Below are positions 36,187 to 45,408 of a stretch of DNA of 64,000 bases, piece by piece. A program made the translations under genes and the position numbers. Each line of letters starts with the position of its first letter. Within the stretch, counting starts at the first letter, position 1. Source of the DNA: Kyrpidia tusciae DSM 2912. Lineage in GTDB: Bacteria; Bacillota; Bacilli; Kyrpidiales; Kyrpidiaceae. The stretch lies in assembly GCF_000092905.1 (NCBI RefSeq), contig NC_014098.1, forward strand, positions 2,356,001-2,420,000, written 5' to 3'. The notes beneath the pieces were generated by a model. That model saw only the letters and a program-made list of their open reading frames with translations. It ran no database searches and was not told where the DNA came from.

Positions 36187-36633
36187 TCAGCTCGGTCCGG
36201 ATTGGTGCCCGATCCAGGCCGTACCATCCTCCCAATGTTCTTTTTTCCATATCGGCACAAACTGTTTAATGCGCTCAATGCCGTATCGGCTGGCCTCAAA
36301 GGCGTCCTCCCGGTGCGGAGACGCCACCGCCACCACCACGGCGATATCCCCGACCTCCAGGCGACCGATCCGATGAACAATGGCCGCCCTCGCTCCGGAC
36401 CAGCGGCTTTCGATCTCGTCACCGATCTGATAAAGCGTCCGCCTGGCCATCTCCACGAAGGCGTCGTATTCCAAATACACAGTCCGTTTCCCCTTGGTCC
36501 ATTCCCGAACCATCCCGAGAAACGGAACGATTGCCCCCATCTCCGGGCCGGTCACCCAGGAGATGACCGCAGAAACGTCGATGGGTTCCTCCACGACCCG
36601 AAACCGTTCCTCCCGCAGCATCTTTTCCGACAT
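36187..36633 (-). CDS. moaE: Molybdopterin synthase catalytic subunit
   Basis: MoaE of 148 residues. FLGMVREWTKGK, LEYDAFVEMA and ASPHREDAFEASRYGIERIKQFVPIWKKE (read in parts) are family hallmarks, with the catalytic lysines in the last block. With MoaD it inserts dithiolene sulfurs into precursor Z to make molybdopterin. The gene follows moaD by five bases. The cofactor is needed by the Mo hydroxylase encoded at 1076-4712. Confidence 0.93.
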   Translation of the reverse strand: MSEKMLREERFRVVEEPIDVSAVISWVTGPEMGAIVPFLGMVREWTKGKRTVYLEYDAFVEMARRTLYQIGDEIESRWSGARAAIVHRIGRLEVGDIAVVVAVASPHREDAFEASRYGIERIKQFVPIWKKEHWEDGTAWIGHQSGPS

Positions 36634-36638
36634 CCCCC

Positions 36639-36884
36639 TCAGCCTCCACTGACCGGCGGAATAAACGCCACCTGATCCCCCGATTTCAGGACGCGTTCCG
36701 GCCCGGCGTACTCCCCATTGATCGCCACCATGCAGCGGTCTAAGAGATCGGCGATCTGACCGAATTGGTCCCCGACCCGACCCCGCAGATCCCGGACTGC
36801 GACTCCTTCGGGAAGTTCGATCACAGTCTCCCGCTCGTTCATCCGATCCGCCAGCTCAGCAAACCACAGTACGTTCACCCGCAC
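36639..36884 (-). CDS. moaD: Molybdopterin synthase sulfur carrier subunit
   Basis: Ubiquitin-fold sulfur carrier of 81 residues ending in the required Gly-Gly (PPVSGG). [15 protein letters not shown] and [10 protein letters not shown] are typical. GTG at 36884 is chosen ten bases after GGAG; a GTG six codons' distance either side is possible. It is the first gene of the moaD-moaE pair and is divergent from tatA. Confidence 0.88.
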   Translation of the reverse strand: MRVNVLWFAELADRMNERETVIELPEGVAVRDLRGRVGDQFGQIADLLDRCMVAINGEYAGPERVLKSGDQVAFIPPVSGG

Positions 36885-37065
36885 GATGTTCACGCTCCTT
36901 TTCACCGGTTCGCCCATTGTCATTGTACTCCCCCACGACGGAAAGACCAACGGGATGTGTCGTAAAATCGACAGTTTCCACCCTTCGGAACGGTTGTCAG
37001 CCGGGATTTTTGGGTATATCCTAAAGATAAGCCCATGGGTGGCGGTGGCCCGGGAGGTGAACGCC

Positions 37066-37278
37066 ATGCTGTCAAACATCGGTTTTCCCGGTTTGATTCT
37101 AATACTCATCATTGCCCTGGTGGTTTTCGGTCCAAGCAAACTCCCGGAGATCGGCAGGGCCGTGGGACGAGGGCTGCGGGAATTCAAAGATTCGGTGCGG
37201 GATGTGACCAGTACCGAGGACAAACAGGAGACACCTGCGGTACAGCAAGCTCAGACATTAAAAGACCGCGAGGTTTAA
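37066..37278 (+). CDS. tatA: Twin-arginine translocase subunit TatA
   Basis: TatA/E-type protein of 70 residues: one N-terminal membrane helix ([17 protein letters not shown]), the hinge [15 protein letters not shown], an amphipathic helix and an acidic tail. It forms the pore part of the Tat exporter for folded proteins. GGGAGGTGAACGCC precedes the ATG. No tatC is adjacent. Confidence 0.93.
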   Translation: MLSNIGFPGLILILIIALVVFGPSKLPEIGRAVGRGLREFKDSVRDVTSTEDKQETPAVQQAQTLKDREV

Positions 37279-37296
37279 TCCTTCGCGGTCTTTTTT
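37261..37296 (+). terminator. Terminator after tatA
   Basis: AAAGACCGCGA / TCGCGGTCTTT arms around GGTTTAATCCT, followed by TTTTT. The tatA stop codon lies in the loop. Confidence 0.9.
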
Positions 37297-37309
37297 CCGC
37301 CCTGTGGCT

Positions 37310-37735
37310 TCAACCACTGCGCCGCCGGGGCCAAGCAGGAGCAACCAGGCTCTGGGCGACAGAGGGATCCGGCGTCCACCCGGGATCCTGGTAAACTGCC
37401 CTCACGGTGGTGTAGATTCCCCCCCGGACATTGAACTCACCGATGACCTCCAACCAACGCGGCTGGGCTGCCGTGACAAAATCCTTCAGAATCCGGTTGG
37501 TCACGTCTTCGTGAAAATGCCCTTCATCGCGAAAACTCCACAGGTACAGTTTTAAAGACTTCAGCTCGACGATCCACGGCCCGGGAATATAGCGAAAATA
37601 GATCACGGCAAAATCCGGTTGTCCGGTTTTCGGACACAGGGCTGTAAACTCCGGACACTCGATCCGGACTTCATAGTCCCGGTCCGGGTGCGGGTTCGGT
37701 ACGACTTCCAGTTCTTTCGACGGTTTTGTCGACAA
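37310..37735 (-). CDS. queF: NADPH-dependent 7-cyano-7-deazaguanine reductase
   Basis: Short QueF of 141 residues. The catalytic cysteine is in [14 protein letters not shown] and the family motif [15 protein letters not shown] (E-S/L-K-S-x-K) is complete, followed by FHEDVTNRI. It reduces preQ0 to preQ1 for queuosine synthesis. The TTG start lies behind GGAAGGGGAAG. It has no other queuosine genes beside it and no preQ1 riboswitch is seen in the 24 bases that separate it from pyrE. Confidence 0.93.
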   Translation of the reverse strand: MSTKPSKELEVVPNPHPDRDYEVRIECPEFTALCPKTGQPDFAVIYFRYIPGPWIVELKSLKLYLWSFRDEGHFHEDVTNRILKDFVTAAQPRWLEVIGEFNVRGGIYTTVRAVYQDPGWTPDPSVAQSLVAPAWPRRRSG

Positions 37736-37759
37736 CGTTCTTCCCCTTCCCGTTTGGTC

Positions 37760-38419
37760 TCAGGAAAACTGTGGAGGGCGAGCGGGGGGCCAGTGGTGTG
37801 GGTCTGACCTAAATTCCTCCAAAATCCTTCGCTGATCCTCGGTGACAAGTCCACGTTCCGTGGCCACCTCAATCAGCGTGGAGTAATCGGTCAGCGCGAA
37901 CCACGGCACCCCCGCCCTGGCAAACGCGTCCTTGGCTTCGGTAAACTCATAGGTGACGACCGCCGCCACCCCCACGGGAGCATAACCGACCTCCCGAAGG
38001 GCGGACACGGTACCGAGTGCACTGCCTCCGGTGGAAATCAAATCTTCCACCACCACCGTTTTGGAACCCGCAGGAAGGCGTCCTTCCACCCGGCTGGCGG
38101 TACCGTGTCCCTTCGCTTTATCCCGGACGTATACCATGGGGAGACGAAGGCGATCGGCCACCCAGGCCGCGTGGGGAATCCCCGCTGTGGCCGTACCGGC
38201 CACTCCCTGGACCTCCGGCCAGCGCCGGCGAATTTCTTCCACCATGGCGTCGGCCACCGCCTCCCGCACCCGGGGATACGAGATGATCAAACGGTTATCA
38301 CAATAAATCGGCGAGCGAATCCCCGATGTCCAGACAAAGGGCTCCTCCGGGCGCAGGAATACAGCACCAATATCCAACAGATGCCCGGCGATCAACCGGG
38401 CCACCGAGTCCATCCCCAT
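37760..38419 (-). CDS. pyrE: Orotate phosphoribosyltransferase
   Basis: OPRTase of 219 residues. The PRPP-binding motif is VVVEDLISTGGSAL and the flexible loop has VRDKAKGHGTASRVEG. It makes OMP from orotate and PRPP in pyrimidine synthesis. ATG at 38419 is two bases after the glutamate dehydrogenase stop; ATG at 38413 is also possible. It lies apart from a pyr operon, coupled to glutamate dehydrogenase, an unusual position. Confidence 0.92.
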   Translation of the reverse strand: MGMDSVARLIAGHLLDIGAVFLRPEEPFVWTSGIRSPIYCDNRLIISYPRVREAVADAMVEEIRRRWPEVQGVAGTATAGIPHAAWVADRLRLPMVYVRDKAKGHGTASRVEGRLPAGSKTVVVEDLISTGGSALGTVSALREVGYAPVGVAAVVTYEFTEAKDAFARAGVPWFALTDYSTLIEVATERGLVTEDQRRILEEFRSDPHHWPPARPPQFS

Positions 38420-38421
38420 CG

Positions 38422-39708
38422 TCAAACCCACCCGCGCAGCTGTACCGCTTCCGCCAACCGCCGAATCCCGACCATGTAGGCCGCCAACCGGGTATCCACC
38501 TGATGACTTTTCGCCATGGCCAAAACTTTATGTACGGCTGCCACCATCATCTGGGCCAACCGCTGGTTCACTTCCTCCTCGGTCCAATAAAACCCTTGGT
38601 TGTTCTGCACCCATTCAAAATACGATACGGTTACTCCCCCGGCATTGGCCAGGATATCGGGAATCACGAGAATCCCCCGCCGGTCGAGAATTCGGGTCGC
38701 CCCCAAAGTGGTGGGCCCGTTGGCCGCTTCCACCACGATCCGTGCCTGAATCTGATCGGCATTGTCTTCCCGGATCTGATTTTCAATCGCCGCGGGAATC
38801 AAGATATCGCATTCCTTGGTCAGCAATTCCTCGTTCGGGATGCGCTCATTCTGGAATAAGTTCGTCACCATGCCGAAAGAATCCCGGCGATCGAGCAAAT
38901 GGGGAATATCGAGGCCGTCGGGCTTATACAGTGCGCCCCCGGCGTCACTGATCCCCACCACCTTTGCCCCTTCTGCGTGCAAGATCTCTGCGACATGGCT
39001 ACCCACATTCCCGAATCCTTGGACGATCACCCGGGCTCCGGCAAGTTCTATCCCGAGAGTCTTCGCCGCTTCCCGGGTTGCGATGACCACCCCGAGAGCC
39101 GTGGCCTTCTCCCGCCCCCTCGAACCCCCGAGGACGATCGGTTTACCGCTGATAAAGGATGGGGAATCATATTCCCGGATCCGGCTGTATTCGTCGTACA
39201 TCCAAGCCATCACTTGGGCGTTGGTGTACACATCCGGCGCCGGGATGTCCTTGGCGGGCCCGACGATCTGGCTCACGGCCCGGACATATCCCCGGGACAA
39301 ACGTTCCAGTTCTCCCAAGGACATGGTCCGTGGGTCACACACGATGCCACCTTTTCCCCCGCCGAAAGGCAGTTCAAAAATGCCTGCTTTCAGGGACATC
39401 CATAAGGCCAGGGCCTTCACTTCCTCCTCGGTCACATCGGGGTGAAAGCGAATTCCCCCCTTGGTCGGGCCAACGGCATCATTATGTTGAACGCGGTAAC
39501 CGGTGAACACTTTCACTGAACCGTCATCCATGCGAACCGGGATGCGGACGGTTAAAACCCGCAGCGGTTCCCGAAGCAGCTCGTATGTGGCATCTGAATA
39601 TCCGAGTTTCTTTAACGCTTGTTGAATGACCTCCTGAGTCGCTTCAAACAGACTGCGCGACACAGAGGGCATGCTGGCACCTTGAATCAGTCGTTTTTGG
39701 GCCTTCAC
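38422..39708 (-). CDS. Glutamate dehydrogenase
   Basis: Glu/Leu/Phe/Val dehydrogenase family enzyme of 428 residues. The catalytic lysine lies in PFGGGKGGIVCDP, the glutamate-binding region in GYRVQHNDAVGPTKGGIRF, and the NAD fold in VQGFGNVGSHVAEI. Length and motifs match RocG/GudB-type catabolic enzymes. It interconverts glutamate and 2-oxoglutarate. The GTG start has GGGGAGGGGA upstream. pyrE follows almost directly. Confidence 0.93.
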   Translation of the reverse strand: MKAQKRLIQGASMPSVSRSLFEATQEVIQQALKKLGYSDATYELLREPLRVLTVRIPVRMDDGSVKVFTGYRVQHNDAVGPTKGGIRFHPDVTEEEVKALALWMSLKAGIFELPFGGGKGGIVCDPRTMSLGELERLSRGYVRAVSQIVGPAKDIPAPDVYTNAQVMAWMYDEYSRIREYDSPSFISGKPIVLGGSRGREKATALGVVIATREAAKTLGIELAGARVIVQGFGNVGSHVAEILHAEGAKVVGISDAGGALYKPDGLDIPHLLDRRDSFGMVTNLFQNERIPNEELLTKECDILIPAAIENQIREDNADQIQARIVVEAANGPTTLGATRILDRRGILVIPDILANAGGVTVSYFEWVQNNQGFYWTEEEVNQRLAQMMVAAVHKVLAMAKSHQVDTRLAAYMVGIRRLAEAVQLRGWV

Positions 39709-39817
39709 GATGTCCCCTCCCCACGCCGCTCTCCTCTTGATTCGAGAGGCCGCCCCTCTCTTTTCTAAATTATAATCGAAAAAAGCGAAGGGACGCGAGG
39801 GAGCGCCGGGGCAGGGG

Positions 39818-40030
39818 TCAAAAGCGCCCCCTCCTCAGCTCCAACCCATCCCCTGCAATGCACCATTCTACCGGATCGCCGGGTTCAATTCCAAGGGCCT
39901 TCATCACCGGCTCGGGCAGATGCACCGCCCCCTCCTCGTCCACGCCCAAAATCCACCCTTCCAGCTCTTCACGAGGTTCGTTTTTCATCGTTTTCACCAC
40001 CCGAGCATTCAAATGGTCGTCCATGGTCAT
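39818..40030 (-). CDS. SpoVT/AbrB-like domain protein
   Basis: Small protein of 70 residues. ILGVDEEGAVHLPEPVMKALGIEPGDPVEW matches, in its layout, the swapped-hairpin AbrB fold (G-x-V-x-L-P-x-x-x-x-x-x-L-G-I-x-x-G-D), so it may bind DNA as a transition-state type regulator or act as an antitoxin-like repressor. No toxin partner is seen. AGGGA is five bases before the ATG. Confidence 0.75.
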   Translation of the reverse strand: MTMDDHLNARVVKTMKNEPREELEGWILGVDEEGAVHLPEPVMKALGIEPGDPVEWCIAGDGLELRRGRF

Positions 40031-40124
40031 TTATATCCCTGGGCTCTGTTCCTCATACAAGTTTGGTCGGAGCCACACGGGTTGGAAACCCGCCCAGGTG
40101 GCATGATATAGATACGCGACCCCA

Positions 40125-40319
40125 CTACGGCCTATCCAAGCGGGGCGAACCGTCTGAGAAGGAGGAATCGGGATTCGCCTTCGCACTTTTTCGCAACTCC
40201 GGGCGAGGGCAAAGAAGACCCTCCTGCTTCCAATCCCTTTGCCAACGGAACGGGCGAACCGGGCAGTCGGGATGCGTGAACCAATGAATGGGACAGTCGT
40301 AACGGTCAATACAAGACAT
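40125..40319 (-). CDS. Small Cys/His-containing protein, unknown
   Basis: Not recognised, 64 residues. The N-terminus has a dense cluster of cysteine, histidine and tryptophan (SCIDRYDCPIHWFTHPDCPV) that could bind a metal; the rest is basic and Ser-rich. GGAGG nine bases before the ATG supports translation. It lies between the AbrB-like gene and codY and is divergent from codY. Confidence 0.45.
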   Translation of the reverse strand: MSCIDRYDCPIHWFTHPDCPVRPFRWQRDWKQEGLLCPRPELRKSAKANPDSSFSDGSPRLDRP

Positions 40320-40414
40320 CGGCCTCAACCTCCTCGCAGGTTCCTCGTCACGAGATCTTTACGACAATTTGACGTCATCGTATAGCGGCGCAGAAAATTG
40401 TACACAATATATTC

Positions 40415-40443
40415 AAATTCATTTTGTCGATTTGTGTTATAAT
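40415..40443 (+). promoter_or_regulatory. codY promoter region
   Basis: A perfect -10 TATAAT lies at 40438-40443, about 113 bases upstream of the codY start; the -35 at 17 bases (AAATTC) is weak. Just upstream at 40391-40399 is CAGAAAATT, identical to the right half of the CodY box AATTTTCWGAAAATT, which hints at autoregulation. The left half does not match. Confidence 0.5.
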
Positions 40444-40555
40444 ACTGTATGAAATCGATGGCGCGAAGTCTTCAAGACTTTCGATAGATCGGGCTTGTAT
40501 CTCCCCCCGACACTTCGCCGAAAGGAAATCAGATTTTATAAAGGAGTGGATCACA

Positions 40556-41338
40556 GTGGGTACCATGTTGGAAAAGGTTCATCGAATGAACGTGCTGTTG
40601 CAGAAATCGGCAGCCGAGTCCATCGATTTTAAAGAGATGTCCGAACTCCTGAGTGAAACGTTGCGCGCCAACGTCTACGTGGTCAGCAAGAGCGGCAAGA
40701 TTCTGGGTTACGGCATGGCCGAGTACGCCCTGACTGCGGAATGGGAACGCATCATGAACGTCGACGGGCGGTTCCCCGGCGCATTCAACGACACATTGCT
40801 CAGCTTCAGCGAAACAGCGGTCAACCTTCAGAACAAAGAGAAGCTATATGTGTTTTCCGAAGAGGAAAACGAGACGTTCCGTCAGAAGAACATCATGATC
40901 GTTCCGGTGGTGGGCGGGGGAGAACGCCTGGGAACGATGTTGCTTGCCCGACTGGATCGAAAGTTTACCGACGAAGACATTATATTGGCGGAATACGCCG
41001 CAACTATCGTGGCCATGGAGATTCTTCGCGCGAAACAGATTCAGCGGCAGGAGGAAGCCCGCAAGCGCATGATGGCGCAACTCGCTTTCGATAACCTGTC
41101 GTATTCCGAAGTGCAGGCGGTCATGTCGATCATGAACGCGCTCAAGGGAGACGACGGCGTGATCGTGGCCAGCCGAGTGGCCGACGAAGGCGGGATCACC
41201 CGCTCCGTAGTGGTCAACGCCGTGCGCAAACTTCAAAGCGCCGGTTTGGTGGACAGTCGGTCCCTCGGTATGAAGGGCACCTATCTGCGTATCCTCAATC
41301 CCTTTTTGCGGGACGTGCTGAGAAAAGCTGTGGTCTGA
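40556..41338 (+). CDS. codY: GTP- and branched-chain amino acid-sensing repressor CodY
   Basis: CodY of 260 residues. The N-terminal GAF domain carries the ligand pocket (VYVVSKSGKILGYGMA, FSETAVNLQNKEKL), and the C-terminal winged helix reads ASRVADEGGITRSVVVNAVRKLQSAGL. It represses nutrient-uptake, biosynthetic and stationary-phase genes when isoleucine, valine, leucine and GTP are plentiful. GTG at 40556 follows GGAG by nine bases; ATG at 40565 is in frame but too far. It stands alone here rather than in a clpYQ-codY operon. Confidence 0.94.
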   Translation: MGTMLEKVHRMNVLLQKSAAESIDFKEMSELLSETLRANVYVVSKSGKILGYGMAEYALTAEWERIMNVDGRFPGAFNDTLLSFSETAVNLQNKEKLYVFSEEENETFRQKNIMIVPVVGGGERLGTMLLARLDRKFTDEDIILAEYAATIVAMEILRAKQIQRQEEARKRMMAQLAFDNLSYSEVQAVMSIMNALKGDDGVIVASRVADEGGITRSVVVNAVRKLQSAGLVDSRSLGMKGTYLRILNPFLRDVLRKAVV

Positions 41339-41374
41339 ACCGACCCGCAAAAAAACCCCATCTCTATCCTATGA

Positions 41375-41405
41375 GCGGGGCGCTGGGATCATCCCAGCGC
41401 CCCGC
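41375..41405. terminator. Perfect 15-bp inverted repeat after codY
   Basis: GCGGGGCGCTGGGAT and its exact complement are separated by a single base. The stem is strong but the U-tract is poor (CTATTT) on the + side. It lies between the convergent codY and pseudokinase genes. It probably acts as a terminator, but a protein-binding palindrome is possible. No gene is seen in 41406-41492. Confidence 0.6.
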
Positions 41406-41492
41406 CTATTTAAAGCCGGAAACTCCGCAGCCAACCGGTGCGCTGAAGCTTGACATACTCAGCGGCAGCCCGGCGATCCCGCATGCGGGAAA

Positions 41493-43103
41493 TCAAGAAC
41501 CACGGCTCACCCGGAAAACCACGTAGTCCCCATCCCCCACCTGGGTCCCCGGTGAAGGCGTTTGGTCGATGACCGTGCCTTTTGGCCGGTCCGAGGATAC
41601 GATTTCATACCGGTAGTGGATGCCGAGGCTAAGCAATTGAGACTGCGCCTGATCCAACGTCAGACCGGTCAGATCCGGCACCGTTTTGACACCCGGAGCG
41701 GGGGTGGCCCCGGGAGACGCCGATCCACCCGGCGTTGTCGTCCCGGTCGAACCGGAGGTGGACGAGCCCGACCCTTGTGTCGAATTGCCGGGCTCCGGAC
41801 CGAAGGCCGGTCCCGCCGCCCCTGAGCCGGGAGAGTTCGGGGGGGCCGCCACCTGAAGATGAACCACCCGGTCGGGTTTGACAGTTTTTCCGGCATACGG
41901 ATCTTGACCGATCACCGTCCCGGGGGGCTGGGTGCTGGCCTGGGGCTCTTTCACCACCTTCGAAGGATCAAGCCCGGCCTGGACCAGGGCACCCAAGGCG
42001 TCATCGTAGGACTTCCCCACGACAAAAGGCATCGTCGCATCCCCCGGCCCCCGCATAAACACCGCGTAGGCCAGACTCGCGCCGCCCACAACGGCCAGGA
42101 TGGCGACCATCAGCACCATGGCTGCCCGGGACCAATGAAACCGGTGCATCCACCCGGCCACGCCGGGGCGGGGAACCGCCCGGACAGCGTCGGCCATACG
42201 ACTGTCGCCCCATCCCTTCCCTTTTTTTGTCGAGAAAGGTTTTCCCCGCCCAAACGCCATCGCCCGCACCTGAGCCCAGGGGTTGGGAGCGCCACCGCTG
42301 GGGCGAATCCCCTTCCCGACCGGGCGGTTTGAGGCTTCCCCGACACCGGTTTTTTTCGGGGAAGGCGCAGGAGCCGAAACAGCCGCGGACGACGAGGCGT
42401 CGATAAGCTCCGGAGGCGCTTCGCGAAAGACATCTCTGATCCCGCGCACGCAGGTTTCGAGGTCGGAAAACTGCAAAGTCGGGTCTTGGGAGACTGCCCG
42501 CAACCACCAATGGCCAAACGCCTGGATCCACAGGGGCGGGATCTGGCCCGTTAAGCTTTTCTCAAGCACTTCCCACTGCAAAGGGGCATCCGGGTTTCCG
42601 GTCGCCAGCCGCACAGCCGTATGGGCCAGCTCCCGCGGGAGAGAGTGGTTCCCCGCCCCCAGTCCGTAAAACACAACCCCTCCTTCCGGCCGAAGCCAAA
42701 TCCAGCGGGGGTCCAGGGACACGCCCTGAAGGCCGGCCCGATACCATTCTAAAGCCGCCTCTCCCAGCTGCGTCAATCTCGACAACCACGTTTCGGTACT
42801 CCCCGACCCAGACTTCCACGCCCGCCAAAAGGGTTGTCCCGCCACGCGCCCGTACACCACGTACACCGTCCCGGCATCCAGACCCACATCATAGATATCC
42901 GGCCGGGAAGGCCAACTCCCGCCCGCGGCCGCGCGAATATCCCGCAGCAGATTCTCCCGGTCTTCGTCGGGCATGCCGGGAAACACCGCCAGAGCCACCG
43001 GGCGGTGAAGCGAACGATCCCACCCCAGGTGCAATTGCCCTTTTTGCGTCGATCCGACCATCTCCTGAGATTCGTATCGCTCGCCCCAGACAAGATTCAC
43101 CAT
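41493..43103 (-). CDS. PASTA-domain protein with degenerate kinase domain
   Basis: Membrane protein of 536 residues. The N-terminal 230 residues keep the shape of a Ser/Thr kinase, but the catalytic lysine position reads VALAVF, the HRD/K-x-x-N loop reads GVSLDPRWIWLRP, and DFG reads YGLG, so it should not phosphorylate. A disordered linker (about 240-330), one membrane helix (MVLMVAILAVVGGASLAYAV) and two extracellular PASTA domains follow, separated by a Gly/Ser/Thr-rich linker. PASTA domains bind peptidoglycan fragments or lipid II. It may be a cell-wall sensor without kinase output. ATG at 43103 follows GGGAGGGGG. Confidence 0.85.
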   Translation of the reverse strand: MVNLVWGERYESQEMVGSTQKGQLHLGWDRSLHRPVALAVFPGMPDEDRENLLRDIRAAAGGSWPSRPDIYDVGLDAGTVYVVYGRVAGQPFWRAWKSGSGSTETWLSRLTQLGEAALEWYRAGLQGVSLDPRWIWLRPEGGVVFYGLGAGNHSLPRELAHTAVRLATGNPDAPLQWEVLEKSLTGQIPPLWIQAFGHWWLRAVSQDPTLQFSDLETCVRGIRDVFREAPPELIDASSSAAVSAPAPSPKKTGVGEASNRPVGKGIRPSGGAPNPWAQVRAMAFGRGKPFSTKKGKGWGDSRMADAVRAVPRPGVAGWMHRFHWSRAAMVLMVAILAVVGGASLAYAVFMRGPGDATMPFVVGKSYDDALGALVQAGLDPSKVVKEPQASTQPPGTVIGQDPYAGKTVKPDRVVHLQVAAPPNSPGSGAAGPAFGPEPGNSTQGSGSSTSGSTGTTTPGGSASPGATPAPGVKTVPDLTGLTLDQAQSQLLSLGIHYRYEIVSSDRPKGTVIDQTPSPGTQVGDGDYVVFRVSRGS

Positions 43104-43282
43104 GGGGTTCCCCCTCCCACTGATCATCCATCCCTATCTTATTGAAATTCGAAGGTCGAGGTTATTTTCGGGCCGTCCATCCTTCGGTGCCCCACCTGCC
43201 TATTCCTTCTCTTCGACAAACGGTGAAAATCGTGATACACATAATAGTATAGTCCCAACCGGGCTCAAGGAGGGAGCGACCA

Positions 43283-44683
43283 TTGCCAAAAACACTGCTT
43301 GACAAGATTTGGGAACGCCACGTGGTAGACGCAGAACCGGGGAAACCGGCTCTCTTGTACATCGACCTGCACCTCGTCCACGAGGTGACGTCCCCCCAGG
43401 CTTTTGAAGGACTCCGTCTCGCCGGGCGACGGGTTCGACGGCCGGACTTGACTTTCGCTGTGGTGGATCACAACGTGCCCACCACCGATCGAAGCCTCCC
43501 CATCGCCGACCCCATCGCCGCCGAGCAGATCCGAACCCTCGAAGAGAATTGCCGGGAATTTGGCATTCGCCTGTGGAATCTGCACGATGCCGAGCAAGGC
43601 ATCGTCCATGTAATCGGACCTGAACTCGGCCTGACGCTGCCCGGGAAGACGATCGTTTGCGGAGACAGCCACACTTCCACTCACGGAGCTTTCGGAGCCC
43701 TGGCCTTCGGAATCGGAACCAGCGAAGTGGAGCACGTCCTGGCCACAGGGTGTCTGCCCCAAAACAAACCCCGCACCACCGAGGTGCGGTTGGTGGGCCG
43801 CCGTCAGCCAGGGGTATCTGCCAAAGACGTGATCCTCGCCCTCATCGCCAGGTACGGCACCGATTTTGCCACCGGTACCGTGATCGAGTATCGGGGCGAG
43901 GCGATCCGAAACATGTCTATGGAAGAGCGAATGACAATATGCAACATGTCAATCGAAGCGGGCGCCCGAGCAGGGCTGATCGCCCCGGATGAAACCACGT
44001 TCAACTATATCCGTGGTCGCCGATTCGCTCCCCGAGGTGAGGCGTGGGACGCCGCCATGCGGGATTGGAGGGAATTATACACGGACCCCGGAGCGTCCTT
44101 TGATCAATCGGTGGAACTGGACGTCTCGTCCTTAGCCCCCCAAGTGACGTGGGGTACGAATCCCGGAATGGGAACGGACGTGACCGGGGTTGTTCCGAGC
44201 CCGGAAGACTTCGAGGATGAAAACCGCCGCCGGGCGGTGGAACGAGCCCTGGAGTACATGGATTTGAAACCGGGAACCCCCATCACATCCATCCAAATCG
44301 ACCGGGTGTTTATCGGCTCGTGCACGAACAGCCGGATTGAGGATTTGCGGGCGGCCGCCCGGATCGTGAAGGGGCACAAAGTGGCCCCGCACGTGAAGGC
44401 CATGGTGGTCCCGGGCTCAGGACTCGTCAAGCAGCAGGCGGAAAAGGAAGGTTTGGACGTCATTTTCAAAGAAGCGGGCTTTGAATGGCGAGAGGCGGGT
44501 TGCAGCATGTGCCTCGGAATGAATCCCGATATCTTACAGCCCGGAGAGCGGTGCGCGTCCACGTCCAACCGGAATTTTGAAGGACGCCAAGGTCGAGGCG
44601 GTCGAACTCACCTGGTCGGTCCAGAGATGGCAGCGGCCGCGGCTGTGGCCGGCCATTTTGTCGATGTGCGGAATTGGTCGTAA
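43283..44683 (+). CDS. leuC: 3-isopropylmalate dehydratase large subunit
   Basis: LeuC of 466 residues. Cysteine ligands of the 4Fe-4S cluster are in [13 protein letters not shown] and [11 protein letters not shown], with [19 protein letters not shown] typical of the family. With LeuD it isomerises 2- to 3-isopropylmalate in leucine synthesis. The TTG start follows AGGAGGGAG. leuA and leuB are not beside it. CodY, a usual regulator of leucine genes, is encoded 2 kb away. Confidence 0.95.
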   Translation: MPKTLLDKIWERHVVDAEPGKPALLYIDLHLVHEVTSPQAFEGLRLAGRRVRRPDLTFAVVDHNVPTTDRSLPIADPIAAEQIRTLEENCREFGIRLWNLHDAEQGIVHVIGPELGLTLPGKTIVCGDSHTSTHGAFGALAFGIGTSEVEHVLATGCLPQNKPRTTEVRLVGRRQPGVSAKDVILALIARYGTDFATGTVIEYRGEAIRNMSMEERMTICNMSIEAGARAGLIAPDETTFNYIRGRRFAPRGEAWDAAMRDWRELYTDPGASFDQSVELDVSSLAPQVTWGTNPGMGTDVTGVVPSPEDFEDENRRRAVERALEYMDLKPGTPITSIQIDRVFIGSCTNSRIEDLRAAARIVKGHKVAPHVKAMVVPGSGLVKQQAEKEGLDVIFKEAGFEWREAGCSMCLGMNPDILQPGERCASTSNRNFEGRQGRGGRTHLVGPEMAAAAAVAGHFVDVRNWS

Positions 44684-44717
44684 TTCCAATATGAACCAAA
44701 AGGGAAGGCGGGAGAAT

Positions 44718-45332
44718 ATGGAGCCGTTTGTTCGCCATGAGGGACTGGTCCTGCCCTTGGACCGGGTGAACGTGGACACCGACCAGATCATTCCGAAACA
44801 ATTTCTGAAACGCATCCAAAGAACGGGATTTGGGCAATTCCTCTTTTACGACTGGCGGTTCCGGGAAGATGGATCGCCAGATCCGAAGTTTATCCTCAAT
44901 CATCCGGAATACCGGGAGGCATCCATTCTTCTGGCCCGGGACAATTTTGGTTGTGGTTCCTCCCGGGAGCACGCCCCTTGGGCGTTGCAGGATTACGGGT
45001 TTCGTGTGATTATCGCCCCCTCCTTCGCCGATATTTTTTATAATAATTGCTTCAAAAATGGTCTGTTGCCGCTGGTCCTCCCCGGTGAGACCGTGAACCA
45101 CCTGTTTGACGAAGCGGGGCGGATTCCGGGCCGCTATCGGTTGACGGTGGATCTCGAATCCCAGGAAGTGTGGGACAACCGGGGTTGGCAGACGCGGTTC
45201 GAAATCGATCCCTTTCGGCGGGAATCGCTGCTCAAGGGGTTGGATGACATCGGCGTAACTTTGGAGAAGGAGGATCGTATCGCCGGGTATGAGCAAAGAA
45301 TGGCCCCATATTTAATTCCGCGGGAAGCCTGA
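44718..45332 (+). CDS. leuD: 3-isopropylmalate dehydratase small subunit
   Basis: LeuD of 204 residues: [32 protein letters not shown] and [15 protein letters not shown] are family hallmarks. It provides the swivelling domain that completes the active site. ATG at 44718 has GGCGGGAG close by; it is 34 bases after leuC and co-transcribed with it. Confidence 0.95.
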   Translation: MEPFVRHEGLVLPLDRVNVDTDQIIPKQFLKRIQRTGFGQFLFYDWRFREDGSPDPKFILNHPEYREASILLARDNFGCGSSREHAPWALQDYGFRVIIAPSFADIFYNNCFKNGLLPLVLPGETVNHLFDEAGRIPGRYRLTVDLESQEVWDNRGWQTRFEIDPFRRESLLKGLDDIGVTLEKEDRIAGYEQRMAPYLIPREA

Positions 45333-45340
45333 CCGGCGCA

Positions 45341-45377
45341 CGAAAAAGGCCCGGGGAACAAGTGGTTCCCCGGGCTT
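45341..45377. terminator. Terminator between leuD and the coat gene
   Basis: GCCCGGGGAAC / GTTCCCCGGGC, an 11-bp stem with a 5-base loop. The minus-strand side is followed by CTTTTTCG, so it chiefly ends the coat-protein transcript but may serve leuCD too. Confidence 0.85.
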
Positions 45378-45408
45378 CGGCGCCCCAATACCCCGTTTTT
45401 GCCTCGGC

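Noticed and set aside
43128-43282. T-box or leucine attenuator before leuC
   Set aside because: No T-box sequence, leucine-rich leader peptide or terminator hairpin was found in these 155 bases.
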